NCBI RefSeq assembly: GCF_002443255.2 | Contig: NW_019211455.1 | Span: 39,187,014 to 39,251,013, forward strand | Reading direction: 5' to 3' | Source: Varroa destructor | Lineage: Eukaryota; Arthropoda; Arachnida; Mesostigmata; Varroidae | Length of the DNA: 64,000 bases | In this document: piece by piece, positions 25,901 through 38,888 of the stretch | How positions within the stretch are numbered: the stretch's first letter is position 1 | Layout of the letters: the number at the start of each line of letters is the position of its first letter | Program-made: the position numbers and the translations under genes | The notes under the pieces: generated by a model | The model's database searches: none | Seen by the model: only the letters and a program-made list of their open reading frames with translations | Told to the model about the DNA's origin: nothing

Positions 25901-28900
25901 AGCCGCAGTATTCCTTCGTTTGTTAACACTAAAGCATCGATAAAACTGAGTAGACGAGATATTTGCAGCAGCGTCTTGGCGCTTTTGGTCAGAGAATCTT
26001 TATTCCATTACCCTGATGTATGATGATACACTATCTTATACAATGTATCACCGCATTTAGCACTATCAGTATCGAAATTATAAAAGCGTAAATTATCAAA
26101 AGGCTCGCAAGCTGAACAACTTCGAGCTTTGTCCAAAGGAATATGCTGTTTCAAGACATATGAACGAAATGTCGCCAGTTACAAAGCCGGCCACAACCTG
26201 GACATCTAAGGTACCTATACCCAATAGTAACGTATACAAGCCTTAAATCTTTTTGTTTGTTGCGTGCAGTCAAACAATTCGGGAGAAATATGAAATGTGG
26301 AAAGGTAAGCCAATGATTGCGTGATTTGGAGATGGCTCCGTGCTCTCGCATAGACAAACGACATCTTTTTTCGCTAACTCGCTTGTAAATGAACGATGAT
26401 TATTGCTAAAAAAGCACGCTGATTATCAATCATGCATTAAAAAAACGTAACTTGAACTAATAGAGATTATCGAAGCGCAGAGATGGAAGCGTTCGACGTA
26501 ATATTAATAAGCATAACGAGAACTTCGGTGATGGTGGTGGTGGTGGTCATATTTTGGTGATCGGGTTCGACATTTGTGGTAAGTTCACAACTCTAATTCC
26601 ATTCTATATTTCCAGTCTAGGTATTAGTTAATATGGCTAAGATAGAAGGTACGTAGATAAAGTACTAGATAATATAGATGATGTATAATCTATTGAAGTC
26701 GATCATTTTAGTCGTCGTTTAAACACTGAAGAACGATCTTTATTACATTTCGCAGGTTCACACATATAATCGTAATGTGCGGATCTAAATTATAGGTCAG
26801 CTGCAACAGGACGACCCTTATTGGTCATCTACCTGGGACCAGCAGAGGGTGCAAGTTCCATCCAGGCTAGCATATGACTATAGCTTACCAACAAAAAGTC
26901 AAGAAGTCACACAGAATATTGAGCATATTCCGGGAGGATATCGTCATAGAACCGCCACAACGACCTATGAGACATCTTCGAACAATAGAACCTTACCAGG
27001 CGTCAGCCATCGAGATGGACAGTACATTTACAGGTGACATTTATAACTGACCGTTCGTTGTTAGAAATGACGTCTCGTACGTAGCTACTAAGTAATTTTT
27101 TTATGACAAGGGTTTAAATGTACATCCCGTCCAGATCGGCTGCGTCCGGCTGATTCGATTGTTGCGGACATTAGCAGATTATAGGCGAAAAAACGTCGTA
27201 AACGTGGGGTAGTTAGGGTCATCGATTTTAACTCAACTTAAATCGCTTTCGGCTTCTATTTTTCCAAGTAAGTTACTTCGAGGTTTTAGCGAATCGAAAA
27301 GCACGTGACAGTTTTTCTAACCAAGCACAATACATATCTCTTCTGTATATATACGTATGTAGTTAAGTGTATGGACCTAGTAACTCTACTTACTACTGCG
27401 ATAACGCATATTCCGATTCCTTTTCATATTGTTCCGCCTGTCAAATGTTTAGCCAAACACATTTTTTACCAAATTAAACTAGCAGACGAACTTTTACTGC
27501 CTCCGTTCATTGTTTCTCTTTCCTTTTTTCTCGTCTGTTAGCGATATGATACACCTTTTTTTTTGCTTTTATGATGCTACTGTGATGGTTTTTTGCGATT
27601 TTGGACATGGAAGCCAGTGAACGATTGTTTTTCTAAGTGGGACAATTGCTACATTGCATAAAGTAACGCGCTTATTTTAGCATAAAAAACGTATTGATAT
27701 TCTATAACGAGTAAAATCGATCAATAGATAAAGACATGAATTATGAAACGGAAGATACAGTAAAAACTTCTTGTGAAAACAGAAAGACCTAAAAAAAAAC
27801 TAATAGATGAGGCATGAGGGAACGATTGTGATTTTTGACTAAATTTTTCTAAAGCTTCCATAAGGCGGCGCCAATTAAAGGGAAAATCGCAAGGCCTGTA
27901 TGAAGTGTAACCTCGGAACCAAATAGTAACATTTTTTGACAATCGGCTTTCACCGGTTTGAGAGATTCAGTGAGAATCACGAACTTTGGTACGGCCTGAC
28001 AGCTCGGCAGGACCAAGATTATGTTGGTGCTATTCCGTATTTCGGCAGCCTTTCGTGGGCAGTCCTTGATGAAAATGAAAAAGACAGAAACATCAATGTC
28101 TTTAAGCCGCAGTTGTAAGATTCTACTATCTGCTATACGCACTGGAGGTTTTGTGTTATCCTGGTAACTACGACGGAAGCATAGTTATGAAATAAGCCGG
28201 CCCACTCAGGATGCTGCTAAAGGAATACTCCGGGTTTTCAATGAAGATCGCGTACTTCTGTAGAGTTCTAGTACTTGCGACCATGGCTGGGACCCGGTGT
28301 GTTATTCGCTACTTGATACGTAAGTTTAATAATCATCAGTAAGTTTAGAACAACGAATGAACTTATAGCTACCCCTCAACAAAGTACATTATTTAACGGC
28401 CGGCTTTGCTCCGTCTGTCAAGGGAATCTTTCAGCTATAAAAGCTGCCTCCAAAGTTCTGAGCAGTAACTTCTATCGCCGACTGAATGTCTCGGTTTTGC
28501 AGCTATCACGACGATGCTCGGCCAAGAAGTACTTGCTTTGGCTAGGTCCTTTGAACTATACCTGTCTTTTTTCCAAAAAACGTTTACTTAATATAAAGGA
28601 TTATGAAATGGATCTGGGCTTGTGGAAAGATCCGCTGCGAAACGTAACCTTATGCACATGGAGGAGCGGTTTAAAATAGCTACTAATAGATCGGTAAGCT
28701 ACCAAGCAGCGATTGTGCTGCTGTTGCCACGTAGCAATTGCACCTTTTTTGGTACAGTTTCTCAAGCAACACATTTATATATATATATATATACATACCT
28801 CTCGCAGCTAGCAAGCACAAATCTGAAACGTCCCTTTGTTGAACTTTCGAGTGCTCACGCAGTCTTCTCTTCCGCAGACTTTTACTTCCCGAAAGACAGG

Positions 28901-30030
28901 TTAGCTCATTTGCAGTAGCGTAACTTCCTCTACTGAACGCTGCACCTGATGCAATCGTAAGGCTTGACCCGCCAAAGCCTGGGTTGTAAGTAAACATACG
29001 GCCGACTTCCTCGCTTGACCATTCGCTACTTGGGCAGGCCGCAAGCTAAGAGCTTGCAGATTTCTATAATCTGCAAAAGTTTAACAACTGCATATGTTGA
29101 ACCGGTGAAACCAAAATTGTATCACTGCACACAGTCTATGAGTGCAAAAATGGTGGAAAGGTCGACACCTAAATATCGGTGATGTTCGAAAATTGCTCAA
29201 TTGTCTTCCCTAATTGTCATGGCATAAGATACTAAATGTCTCTCGAGAAAATGAATAGCAAAGTAAATGTAATAGTATTTCCTGCTAAGCCATTAACGGA
29301 AGCATCCTGTCGAGTTAAATACTTAGATCTAATTGGGTTTTCTAAGGCACGTTGTAGAATCCACGACGATATGCTATATATGAAGATGTACTTTAAAAGC
29401 GATCTGAGGACATCGGACAGTCCAAACAGAAGCCAAAACCGAAGCCGGCAGGTCCGCTTACGGATGAAGTTATTGCTGCATTATCTCAATAGCTCGTATG
29501 CAATTGATGGATGTATCGCTTCCGTCTATTAAGTAGCTCTAGGATCCAGTTGAAAACTATCGTTCATGAAGGCTGACGATTGCTGGAATGCACAATTCGT
29601 ATCCCTTAACAATTGAGCTCTGCGAGTTGAAAGGCACTGCAAAGCCTACAATTCACCCTAGAATACATGAAATTGAACATTTGTCCGAAAACGAATATTT
29701 CAAGCCAAAAATACGGCACTGCCATCAAGAAAAACGGCCTCAAACGACCACGAAGATTTACCATCTCTGCTATGCAAACATGTTATTACTGCACTATCAT
29801 TTATTGAATCTGACAACGATTTCATGCTATTGTGGAGCTGACCTACATTTGCTACTGTCACAGGTACCGCGGGCCAATTCGTGAATACGTCGATTATACC
29901 TCGTCCTATACGACTTCTCGCCGAGGGGGAAGTGGCACCAGTCGTTCTGGCTCTTCGTATGCGACTTCCTATGCGTCAAATGACGCCTGGCTGGCCTTCA
30001 TCAATGCTGCAGCAGATGGCAGAAATTACG
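22953..30030 (+). CDS. Signal-peptide exon plus two exons of a Tyr/Ser/Gly-rich secreted sequence (N-terminal extension of laminin beta, or a separate gene)
   Basis: Exons 22953-23052, 26796-27033 and 29864-30030. The first starts MARPLFEIWPLVVAFSLI and has a good signal peptide ending near SATGQS; an acceptor (ttttaccgttttag) at 22934 implies an upstream untranslated exon. Exon 2 encodes QLQQDDPYWSSTWDQQRV and a polar stretch; exon 3 is rich in Tyr, Ser, Arg and Gly (YTSSYTTSRRGGSG) and ends DAWLAFINAAADGRNY. Phases 1, 2 and 1 agree, and the last junction joins in phase to the first laminin LN exon at 30998. On that model laminin beta would be about 1904 residues, longer than usual. Alternatively exon 3 splices over a very short intron to the strong pyrimidine-rich acceptor ending at 30073, giving a separate small secreted protein. 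No domain is recognised. The exons look real; which gene they belong to is unresolved. Confidence 0.6.
24730..25550 (-). pseudogene. Decayed mariner transposase, minus strand, within an intron
   Basis: Minus-strand translation gives mariner blocks in order: GKNTNVAQAHK (N-terminal helix-turn-helix region), KFRSGNFDVKGAPR-like text across a frame change followed by RPVTRIINKITIKVKQDRQ and GHDIAKGLHIH, then SLAKPKQTAKIVML, then LKTGQTINTNFCCQQLARLQ. It loses the frame around the second catalytic Asp and has no recognisable C-terminal block. A stretch between VML and LKTGQTIN (the WWD region) is deleted. The DIAKELNI-type linker here differs from the LNCSHT type in the relic at 9652-10474, so the two come from different mariner lineages. 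It sits in the intron between 23052 and 26796, opposite to that gene. Confidence 0.8.
25807..25828. repeat. Short TA microsatellite
   Basis: About 11 TA units, just beyond the minus-strand mariner relic. Confidence 0.9.
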
Positions 30031-30291
30031 GTAATACAAAGCCTTTGCTTTTTGCCTTCTCTTTCTTCCCCAGTTTCTTCGCAGAAGTTTCTAGGCAGGG
30101 CAATGGTGTTCCCGCCGATCGCCCAGCCCCGGGATAGCAAAGAGGCTTCTCGGATATACGTGAAGCCATTATGTCTACTATACTAGGTAGAATATGGTAG
30201 ACGTCGCCATAAGCCTATATATATGACAGTAACGGCGGCAGGCTCAATTCGGTCTCCAACTGACGGCTGCTATCGGGTCTAACACTAATGG

Positions 30292-30379
30292 TGGCAGATT
30301 TATTTATGGTGATGGTAAAGGTCTATTCCCTCGTCTCCTTCGTTTCGTCTATCAGAGCGAAGCTATTGCAAAACATTTG
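30292..30379 (+). other. Candidate alternative first coding exon of laminin beta
   Basis: An ATG here opens a frame with a moderately hydrophobic start (MVMVKVYSLVSFVSSIRA reads as a possible signal peptide). It reaches an excellent donor (ATTT followed by gtaagt) in phase 1, exactly the phase needed to enter the LN exon at 30998. An in-frame stop lies upstream, as expected for a 5' exon. This would give a beta chain of ordinary length. Against it, the frame is short, a Lys interrupts the hydrophobic run, and a polyadenylation-like AATAAA lies just downstream (about 30430), which would fit the end of a separate upstream gene. Confidence 0.35.
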
Positions 30380-30997
30380 TAAGTTGAACGTTTACCACTA
30401 GCTGAATTATACGTTACATTCGTATTTTGAATAAACACTGGTTTTACCACACACGTTAGATTTGTCCTTCTTCAAATACATCGGAATATTAACACTGAAT
30501 ATTTGGCTCTAGGCCGTAAGGCTCCGCATGCGAGAGGCAGTTGCTTACTGTCACCCTAACAATGTCGTACAACAATACAACATTTTGTTTCTGATTGCTC
30601 ACACGCTATATGCGTCTGAAGTGACTGATCGCGCTGATCCGTTAATCGATCAATGATTAATCAGCATGCTTTGTAGCAACGCATGATAATGAACCGCAAT
30701 TTGAACATGAGTCCTGCATGCGAAATGGCAAAATTTAGTTTTGTGTCAGAGAGAATATGTATTTGCAGTTCAGATTGCTTGTATGCTAACGAATATGATA
30801 CACGAAAAATCGTGCAGAGATCTTTCGTATCCGAGAATGAAAACCGATCAGATCGTGCTCGCAATGCTGTTGCTCAATCCCGACAGCTAAGTAGAATAAG
30901 TTAACTCTAGAAAATTGGTCTTCTCTAACTGGTTTTATGTCTAATTATCCTGTTGCTAACGATAGCAGAAATGTTTCTCTGATGTTTCTGAATTTAG

Positions 30998-32313
30998 TGG
31001 TTTCACATGATCTGTGCATTAGCACGGGGTCGTGTTATCCCTCAACGGGTGATCTTGTGATAGGTCGTGAGAAACGGCTATCGGCGACGTCGACCTGTGG
31101 TCAGAAAACGCGACAGTTCTATTGCGATCACGGCGCTAACAGCGCATTTCGCCATGAGGCACCTAGAGCGTGTATGCACACCTGTGATTCGGACCCCAAA
31201 TCTCCGTACGTATTTGAGAACCATTGTTTTACCCTCAGATAATAAAAACAGCAGCTGCTACTGTTACGGAGAATGCTAGGGATCCCAGAGCAGTCATTAG
31301 GTAACAACTATACTTGCAGGCCTTGCGCGGCCGACAAATGATATTTTCAAAGAGTCCCACCACCTGTTCGTCGATTATGTTGCTAAATATTGAGATCTGA
31401 GGGTGGCTTTCCAGCTACCAGAAGTATATAGTCCTTGTTTCACTGGTGAACGATTCAGTAAAATCGATTTTTTATTATGACTTAATGCTTTCACGTTTGC
31501 AATAGCTTCAATTTTTTTTTTATTAAGCTATGTGTCCTATTATAGTTTGTTGCAACTTTGAGCCATAAGAACATAAACAACAAATATTGATATTCGAATG
31601 TACTGCGCAGTTAATTTTTAATGCAGTAATTTGTATATCTTCTACTACTTTAGCGGAAGTCAAATTAGGATTGTCCGAGTGCCAAGAGACTTTTGCCGTA
31701 GCTTCGATAGATAGCTAGCTAGCTAGCTAGCTAGCTAGCAGCTTAAACTCGTGTCCGTTTTTCCCTAAACTGGGAAGTTCGATGGGCACATCGATCTCAT
31801 CCCGGGGCTTCTCGCGCACCACCTTATGCCACTACACTACGTTCCCAAACGAAAAGAGGTAGGCGAAACTAACGGACGAAGTCAATCGATCGTATTTCAG
31901 TAACTACTTCGGTATCGAGAACATTGTGAAACTTCAACCAGACTTACGAAAACGTTGGCAGTCGGAACCGGGCGTCATGGCCGTGTCAATACAATTGGAC
32001 TTCGAAGCTGAATTTCATTTTACTCATCTTATTATGATCTTCCACACGTTCCGACCTAAAGCAATGGTGATTGAGAAGTGAGTAAAACGAACCAATGCAT
32101 GTTCGGTACTGGGTGCAGTAAAATCACTAGCGCTAACAAAGTCGTCTTACGTCCGCTACTTAAGACGTTAGGCATTACTTTAGACAGTTGGCTCCCAGCA
32201 CGGAACGAGATATACATAAGCCCGGATTCGAAGCTACGTGGTTTTAATTTATATAATAATAACAAGCAAAAAAATCACCCACTGCGCTGCCATCATTGAC
32301 AACAAGGGAAAAG

Positions 32314-32376
<63 letters not shown>

Positions 32377-35300
32377 GAGATAAAGACAATCGTACACGGC
32401 GCAATAGGACTGGGTGTGGGCGCAGGTCTCTTTGAATAACTGCTGTAATACTAGGTGCAGGGTACGAAAATACGTTTGCCGTTCTTGCAGGTCAAACGAC
32501 ATGGGCAAGACGTTCAGGCCAATTGCATATTTCGCCCATAACTGTGCAGAAACCTACCCGCATATCCCTCTTGCGCCTAAGAAAAAGCTACTTGACGTCG
32601 TCTGCGAAGAGAAATATTCACAACTACTACCTAAACATGGCGGCAGCGTGTTATACTCGAATCTGAACCCTCGAGACGAAGCTACGAAAAAAGAGAACTT
32701 TAAAGAAATAGAAAAATTAGTGAGTGTGACAAATTTACGCTTTAAGTTTCAACAGCTGCACACGCTGGGCGACATGAATATCGGTGACAATGAGGCTTAT
32801 AAGCAGAAGTATTATTATGCTGTAAGAAGCCTAATCGTTCGAGGCTCATGCTCGTGTTATGGCCACGCTGAGTCCTGCATACCGTTTGGTGACGAACCAC
32901 ATGTACCGAAAATGATTTACGGTAAGTGTGCCTGTATGCACAATACAGAGGGTGAAAACTGCAACCGATGCAAACCGCTGTACAATGACCTGAAATGGGA
33001 AGCTGCCTCTCGGGATTTTCCCGAATGTAAAAGTGAGTGATCACATTGTTAAATTTTATATAGTAATCTTAGATTCGCATCTGCTTACATCTTTCATAGT
33101 GCCTAAACGTTTCCGTAAAACGAAAAAAGCCACTGAAATCGCGTAAATTCACTATTTTTCAATATGACCAACAAGTGATAGGAACCATTTAGTGGATTAG
33201 GATGAAATACGCCGCACCTTCGGATTGAGTTTGGTAACTTTCATCAGTTTCCGCGATACAAATATCTATTGGAGTCCTGAACTAGGGCTCTGAACTTACC
33301 TGCGCTTTTTCTTTCAACACATATCGCCATATAGTGTTTAAGATAATTATATGGACGTATGTGCATATGAGATTGAAAAAAAAAAAAGAAGGATTTAAAC
33401 TTCTTTCGTTTCGAAATTAGAAAATCAACGTTTTAAGTGCGTAAGGTGCGAATTTCCGTGAGGTTCCTTTACTAGGCCCGATAAGATGATCTAGAAAGTA
33501 TATATCATAACAACAAATAGGACGGATGTAAAACACTGCAACACATTGCCTGAGATATCTTAAGTCAGGGCCATCTCGTCCTAGTTAGATTAAATAGAAT
33601 CTTTTTATCAATGTAAACATTTATACTGCTTTATTTTAAGAATGTGAATGTAATCAGCACTCGGATAGTTGCGAATTCGACGAAAATTTATTTATCGCAA
33701 ATGGCAAAAGGTCTGGTGGCCGTTGTCTAAATTGCCTGCACAACACAGCTGGTCCTAACTGTGAACTATGCGAAGATTTCTACTATAGGAATCCTAAAAA
33801 GTAAGTATTTAGAGAAACACTCAGATTTCTAAATGATTTACTAAATTTATCATTTGAATTAAATTAAAAAAAAAATAATAATAATTTTGTTTAGAAAATA
33901 CTGAATTTAAAGGCGTTCGAAAAAAAAATATACTATTACAACCCTACTCGTCTCGAACGTATTTTTGCCTTATTTTCCCGTATCGGAATAATAATTTGTT
34001 TTTCAGAGCTTTTTCTTAGAAGGAAATCTACAGGAAGATTTTTCTGTTGGTCATAACAATGCACAGCTATACCGATAACCACAAATAAAGCAAAAACTAA
34101 AGCTCTTTAATCTGAATTTCTTTGTTGACCTTAATTAGCCTCTATAATCTTTGGCAAACATTTCAAGATCAGCTATAGCTACTTATGTCGCAATGCACAC
34201 GAGTCTCACCCTAAATTGCCCATGGGCTTCGCCGTTTTACGGACCAGCTAATGGCGGCTAGGGTAGTGCACTTTCGCACCAAATGGACCACTGTTACCCG
34301 AGAACGACCTCGAGCTGTCCATTACCCGACTTCGAACAACCTCAATCGTACAATGAATTATGACGTGTGACTTAATAGCTTAATTTTTTACGCTGACGTC
34401 GCAGGCCATTAACGGACCCTGATATATGTCAACCATGCAATTGCAATAAAGCGGGCTCCCTAGAAGAAGGACGTTGTGAGCAGTACGATGAGAACGGATT
34501 TACGGCCGGCAAATGCCGTTGTCGAGATAATGTCCACGAACGAAACTGTGGCCGATGCAAAGCAGGATTTTGGAATCTCACTCAATCCAACCCATTGGGC
34601 TGTCAAGGTAAATTAGTTAGTCAGCCACAATAAATAGGTTCTATATACGATATATACTAAAATAAAAATTGCTCAAAAAGGTAGACCAGTTGGTTCGTCG
34701 TTTTTTGGGATTTTATTACAAATTCGTACAGCGCCTTAGTGAAACTTCAATCGTTGGTTTCTGAAAACCTCGACGAGGGAGCGTTACTTGATGTACTTAG
34801 TTGAGAACAAATACGCTGGTTCAGCTGCCCGTCAAGCCAAAGGTAAATTCATCACAAACAATGTTACTCAATATAGTCTTCGTGTTGTTATCTTCCTATA
34901 TACGCATAAGCACTACTAGTCGTTTCAACGGAAATTGTCTTTGTTTATTATGCAATTGTGTCTCGTTTTGTTTGTCTAGCTTGTGAGTGCGACCCTCGTG
35001 GAATTTACCCCGGTAGTCAGGGCTGTAACGAGAAAACAGGGGAATGCTCATGCAAAGAGAACGTAACCGGTCAACTATGTGATGCTTGTGCGCCAGGACA
35101 TTATGGCTTAGAGGAGGGACAAATGGGCTGTAAACCATGTGACTGCGATCGTGGAGGCTCAATTAACCCTGATCAGTGCGATCTCGAGAACGGCCAATGC
35201 GAATGCAAACCTGGCATCAAGGGCAGAAAGTGTGACCAAATAGAAGATGGTTTCTTTGTGCCTCTGCCAGATTATCTAATACACGAGGCAGAAGTACCTG

Positions 35301-38300
35301 ATGAACAAAGAGTAGGCTATCTCAGTTCCTCTATAAGTTGGCAAGGCTCGCTTCAAAATTAATAGACCTCGGTGTAAGGCAACGATATGCGACGTTTTAT
35401 ATATTTTTCAAGTAATTCAAATTAACTCTGTCGTAACTGAGATCCCAGCACACGGCTACTAATTAATATGATCTATTTAAATGTTTATTTTGACTAAAAA
35501 TATGATTAATTATCTGCAGAACACGAAGATTATTGCTCGAGCGCACTACGCACCAAGTAATCTTCGAGATTTTAGCGGACTAGGCTTTATGGATTTAGGC
35601 CCGAACGGCATGATCGAACTTCGGTACCCAGAGATTCCATGGACTGGGGAATATAATATTTTCGTTCGTGGAGATCCCAAGTCACATGATCAAGAGCTCG
35701 AGGTGACAGTGATTCGAGAAAATCCCCTTCGACACGGTAGCCCTTGTAAAAAAACCGGCACACAGGAGGAACCTAGAGATATCATTAGGCTCAAAACGGC
35801 AAGCCAGTACGTCCGCACTTCTTTTCCTGTTGCTTCCTGTAAATCCATTATATATGATTTGCCCATTTACATTTGACTTGAAAACTAAGAGATTATAATA
35901 AGCGGTGTCTGTTTCGATATTCGTTAAGATTTGTCGTACGGGAGAACTGCGTGCAGTTAAAACACCTACAGAATACGACTAATATAAATAAAACTCATTA
36001 TTTTTACTAAATAAATAAAGTATGGAGGTGGTATTGCTAGATTTCCTTATGGGACATTGTATTTCGATAAGACATCTACTACTCTTTTTTTTTTACCTTA
36101 AATTAATAATAAACGTGTTGGCGGTAAGCACAATACTAGCCATAAGGCTAACCAATAGACTTAAAGGTAATGATTAGGCACTGGGTTGGTCTTCTACGAC
36201 ATATATATGAAAGTCGAAGAATTGCCTTTGTTTGTCTCGGAAGCCAATACTAACTTACAAAAATGTCTGAATGCAAAAACTTCACGCAATCTCGACGGAC
36301 AGTAATGCGCTATATTTTTCTTCATGTAGAAATAAATCATATGTAAGCGAAACATATGTTATTAAGCAGCTATCAAAATAAAATGCTCTGTTTATCTTTA
36401 TGTTTTTGAATTTCAGAGACCCATCGCCTGTCATGCAAGTATGCTTAGAAAAAGATAGTCCCGTAAGGGTCCGTCTTGAAGTACCCTCAGGATTCTCACC
36501 TCACAGCGGTAGTCAACTACTTATTGACTCGGTGGTTCTTATGCCCGACTATCGAAAACTCGACGTCTATCCGAAGAACACTAGGTCTGACCTTATGGAT
36601 TACTGCATTCATCACGTTGAACTTTATGGGACTCACAGTTTATATGAAGAGTGTAAAAAGATCTTCTACCCGGCTGGCATGGCTGTATGGAACCAGGCCT
36701 TCAAATGTGAATGCAACGCTGCCGGTTCCACAAGCAACGTCTGTAATAGTCTAGGCGGACAATGTACGTGTAAGGTAAACGTTGTGGGACGTCAGTGCGA
36801 GATGTGCGATACCGTCTCATGGGGTCTCGAGGACAACGAGGAATGCATTCGTGAGTAACTGGTCAAGTATTGTTTAGATATATATTTATACTCAATAGTT
36901 TGTTAGCCTATCTACAGGATGGAGCACTAGTCATTTGACAGCTGTATATTTGCGTATTTGTAGTACAGATGCGAAAGATGAAGACTTTCAAGCCGAATGA
37001 CTTTTTCAGATTGTAAAAGACCTGTTTTATTCTGTATATACGTGTTAATTGCAGCAGAATAATAACTTACCGCCATTGCAAATATGATTTTGTAATATAT
37101 GCAAAGCGTACCACCAACTAAGTGTGAAAGGCTTTCGATAGGTACTATCAAAGGTCTTAATTTCTGAGGCATCATACGCAAGACTATAAACCCTATGGAT
37201 TAATAGCTTTCTACCATCCACAGCATAGTCGGCCATTATGCAGCTCTTGCCGAACCCTGGGAAGACTTTTAGGCGCCATCGCGGAAGCCTCATAGACCTA
37301 GATCTAGAGATCTCATAGAGATTGAACTAGAACTCCCTGAGAGATTATCAAAAGGGCATAAAACATGACCTGTGACGTCTCTAGAGCCTCAACATTACTA
37401 AGCTCTTTCCCGCCCTTTTAGGTTTTTGGGCTGTTATCAGTTTTCTTTGGGATTTTCGGTCTGCTAACAGCCCAGATGCGAGCCAGTTGTAAGAAATTAT
37501 TCCGGACATAATACATTTACGTTTTTCACGGGCCTTACGCTGTTCATCTTCCCAGAGCCATTCGCGAAGCGGTCTTCGTCGATTAGGATCATTTTCATTG
37601 ATGATAGCACGTATCATTTACGACGCCTTTAAATGGACATTTGATTTACCGATCTCACACTCACGACCCGATTGGGATGTTTCGCTACATGTTTGCAGTG
37701 TCGTTTTCTGGCCTGTGAAGCTCGCTGTTGTTTTCGGCTTCCCGGAGCGTCTTCTGAAGACTGGCGATACTGTCTTTAGATTTACGCTACATTTTCATAC
37801 TTTCAATGAGTGTATACCTTTTTCGCAATACTCTGTATAACACATCTATATTGTCTTGAAGGGAATCTTTTTTTTTTTTTTCATTTTAAAACAATGTTAT
37901 CAAACTGAATATGCGCCATTTGAATCGATGATCTACGAGAAGCATCTCTTAGGAGATAGAATGATTTTTGGACCGCTTTTTCAACAATAGACCTTGACAC
38001 GATTCATATATATAATTGGCTGTTATAGGCGAAATTTAGCAGACTTCAAAATGAAGTATCTTTCGCGCCATACGACGTTATCAGACAAAATTTGGATGGT
38101 AATTATTCCGCCCTTCTAAAAGTAAACCAATCGAGTTTATTTCACAAGAAGTGAGTTTCGAACATAAAGCATTTGTTAGTTTTGAAGTATCAATGCTCGG
38201 TGGACTAAACTGACATTTCATATATAACGTATTGCAGAGTTGTCTAAATGCGGAAACTGGGCAAAGATATGCCCCAGCCAATCGAATATGCGTATGGTGT

Positions 38301-38847
38301 AGTCCACCTGCAATTTGCAGACTCTTTAGACGAGACGTGGTTTAGTCCCCACAGCCAGTCGAAAAGAGGCCGGGCGTGAAAATCCCGTGGCTTTAGAGAA
38401 GAATCAAGCCAGTGTCCATAAGGTGATGGTAGCGTTTGCAGTGGATATGAGGGCATTTACTATTACAAAATTCTCGCCGAAAATTAAACAATTAATATAG
38501 CGCGCTATTTAAGAAATTCATGGATTACTTGGCGGATATTGACTCCGGGTAATTACCGGGCTTTCCATGCCCTACAAAGAGACAACCAGTGAGTACGCGG
38601 ATCCAAGTATTGATTGGGAATGTATAGATTAAAAAATTACATGAGCGAACGCGAACGGTATGTGTATAACTGTGCACAGGCTGCCAGAGCGGTAGAACGA
38701 AAGCGCAGTAGAGTACTTGTCACAGAAAAAAAAAAAAGCGAGCCACAAAGAAGCACGGCTTGTTTGTCAACCGCTTCGGCAGTTTCGCCGATCCCAAAAC
38801 TACATTTTCAAAAACAAACAAGAGTGACGACGGCAATAGCAGTATTG

Positions 38848-38888
<41 letters not shown>

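Larger units (their letters stand above)
30998..32845 (+). other. Laminin beta LN (domain VI) exons
   Basis: Exons 30998-31205 and 31901-32077 and the first part of 32491-33032. Landmarks are [20 protein letters not shown] with STCG, then [15 protein letters not shown] and [27 protein letters not shown], and [12 protein letters not shown] with [13 protein letters not shown] at the end. LN domains mediate laminin polymerisation; this is family knowledge. The exon junction inside VIEK/SND falls where a phase 2 codon is split. Confidence 0.93.

Noticed and set aside
28436..28443. TATAAAAG box in a laminin-region intron
   Set aside because: Good TATA match, but no initiator at the right distance and no transcript start or exon linked to it.
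30232..30380. Open frame read as an internal exon or terminal exon (RQAQFGLQLTAAIG)
   Set aside because: No acceptor puts that frame in phase with exon 29864-30030; phase-compatible splicing gives a quick stop. The ATG frame at 30292 is the better candidate.
38249..38383. 44-codon plus-strand open frame in the long laminin intron ([18 protein letters not shown])
   Set aside because: Short, no recognised relative, and not needed for laminin phase or domain continuity.
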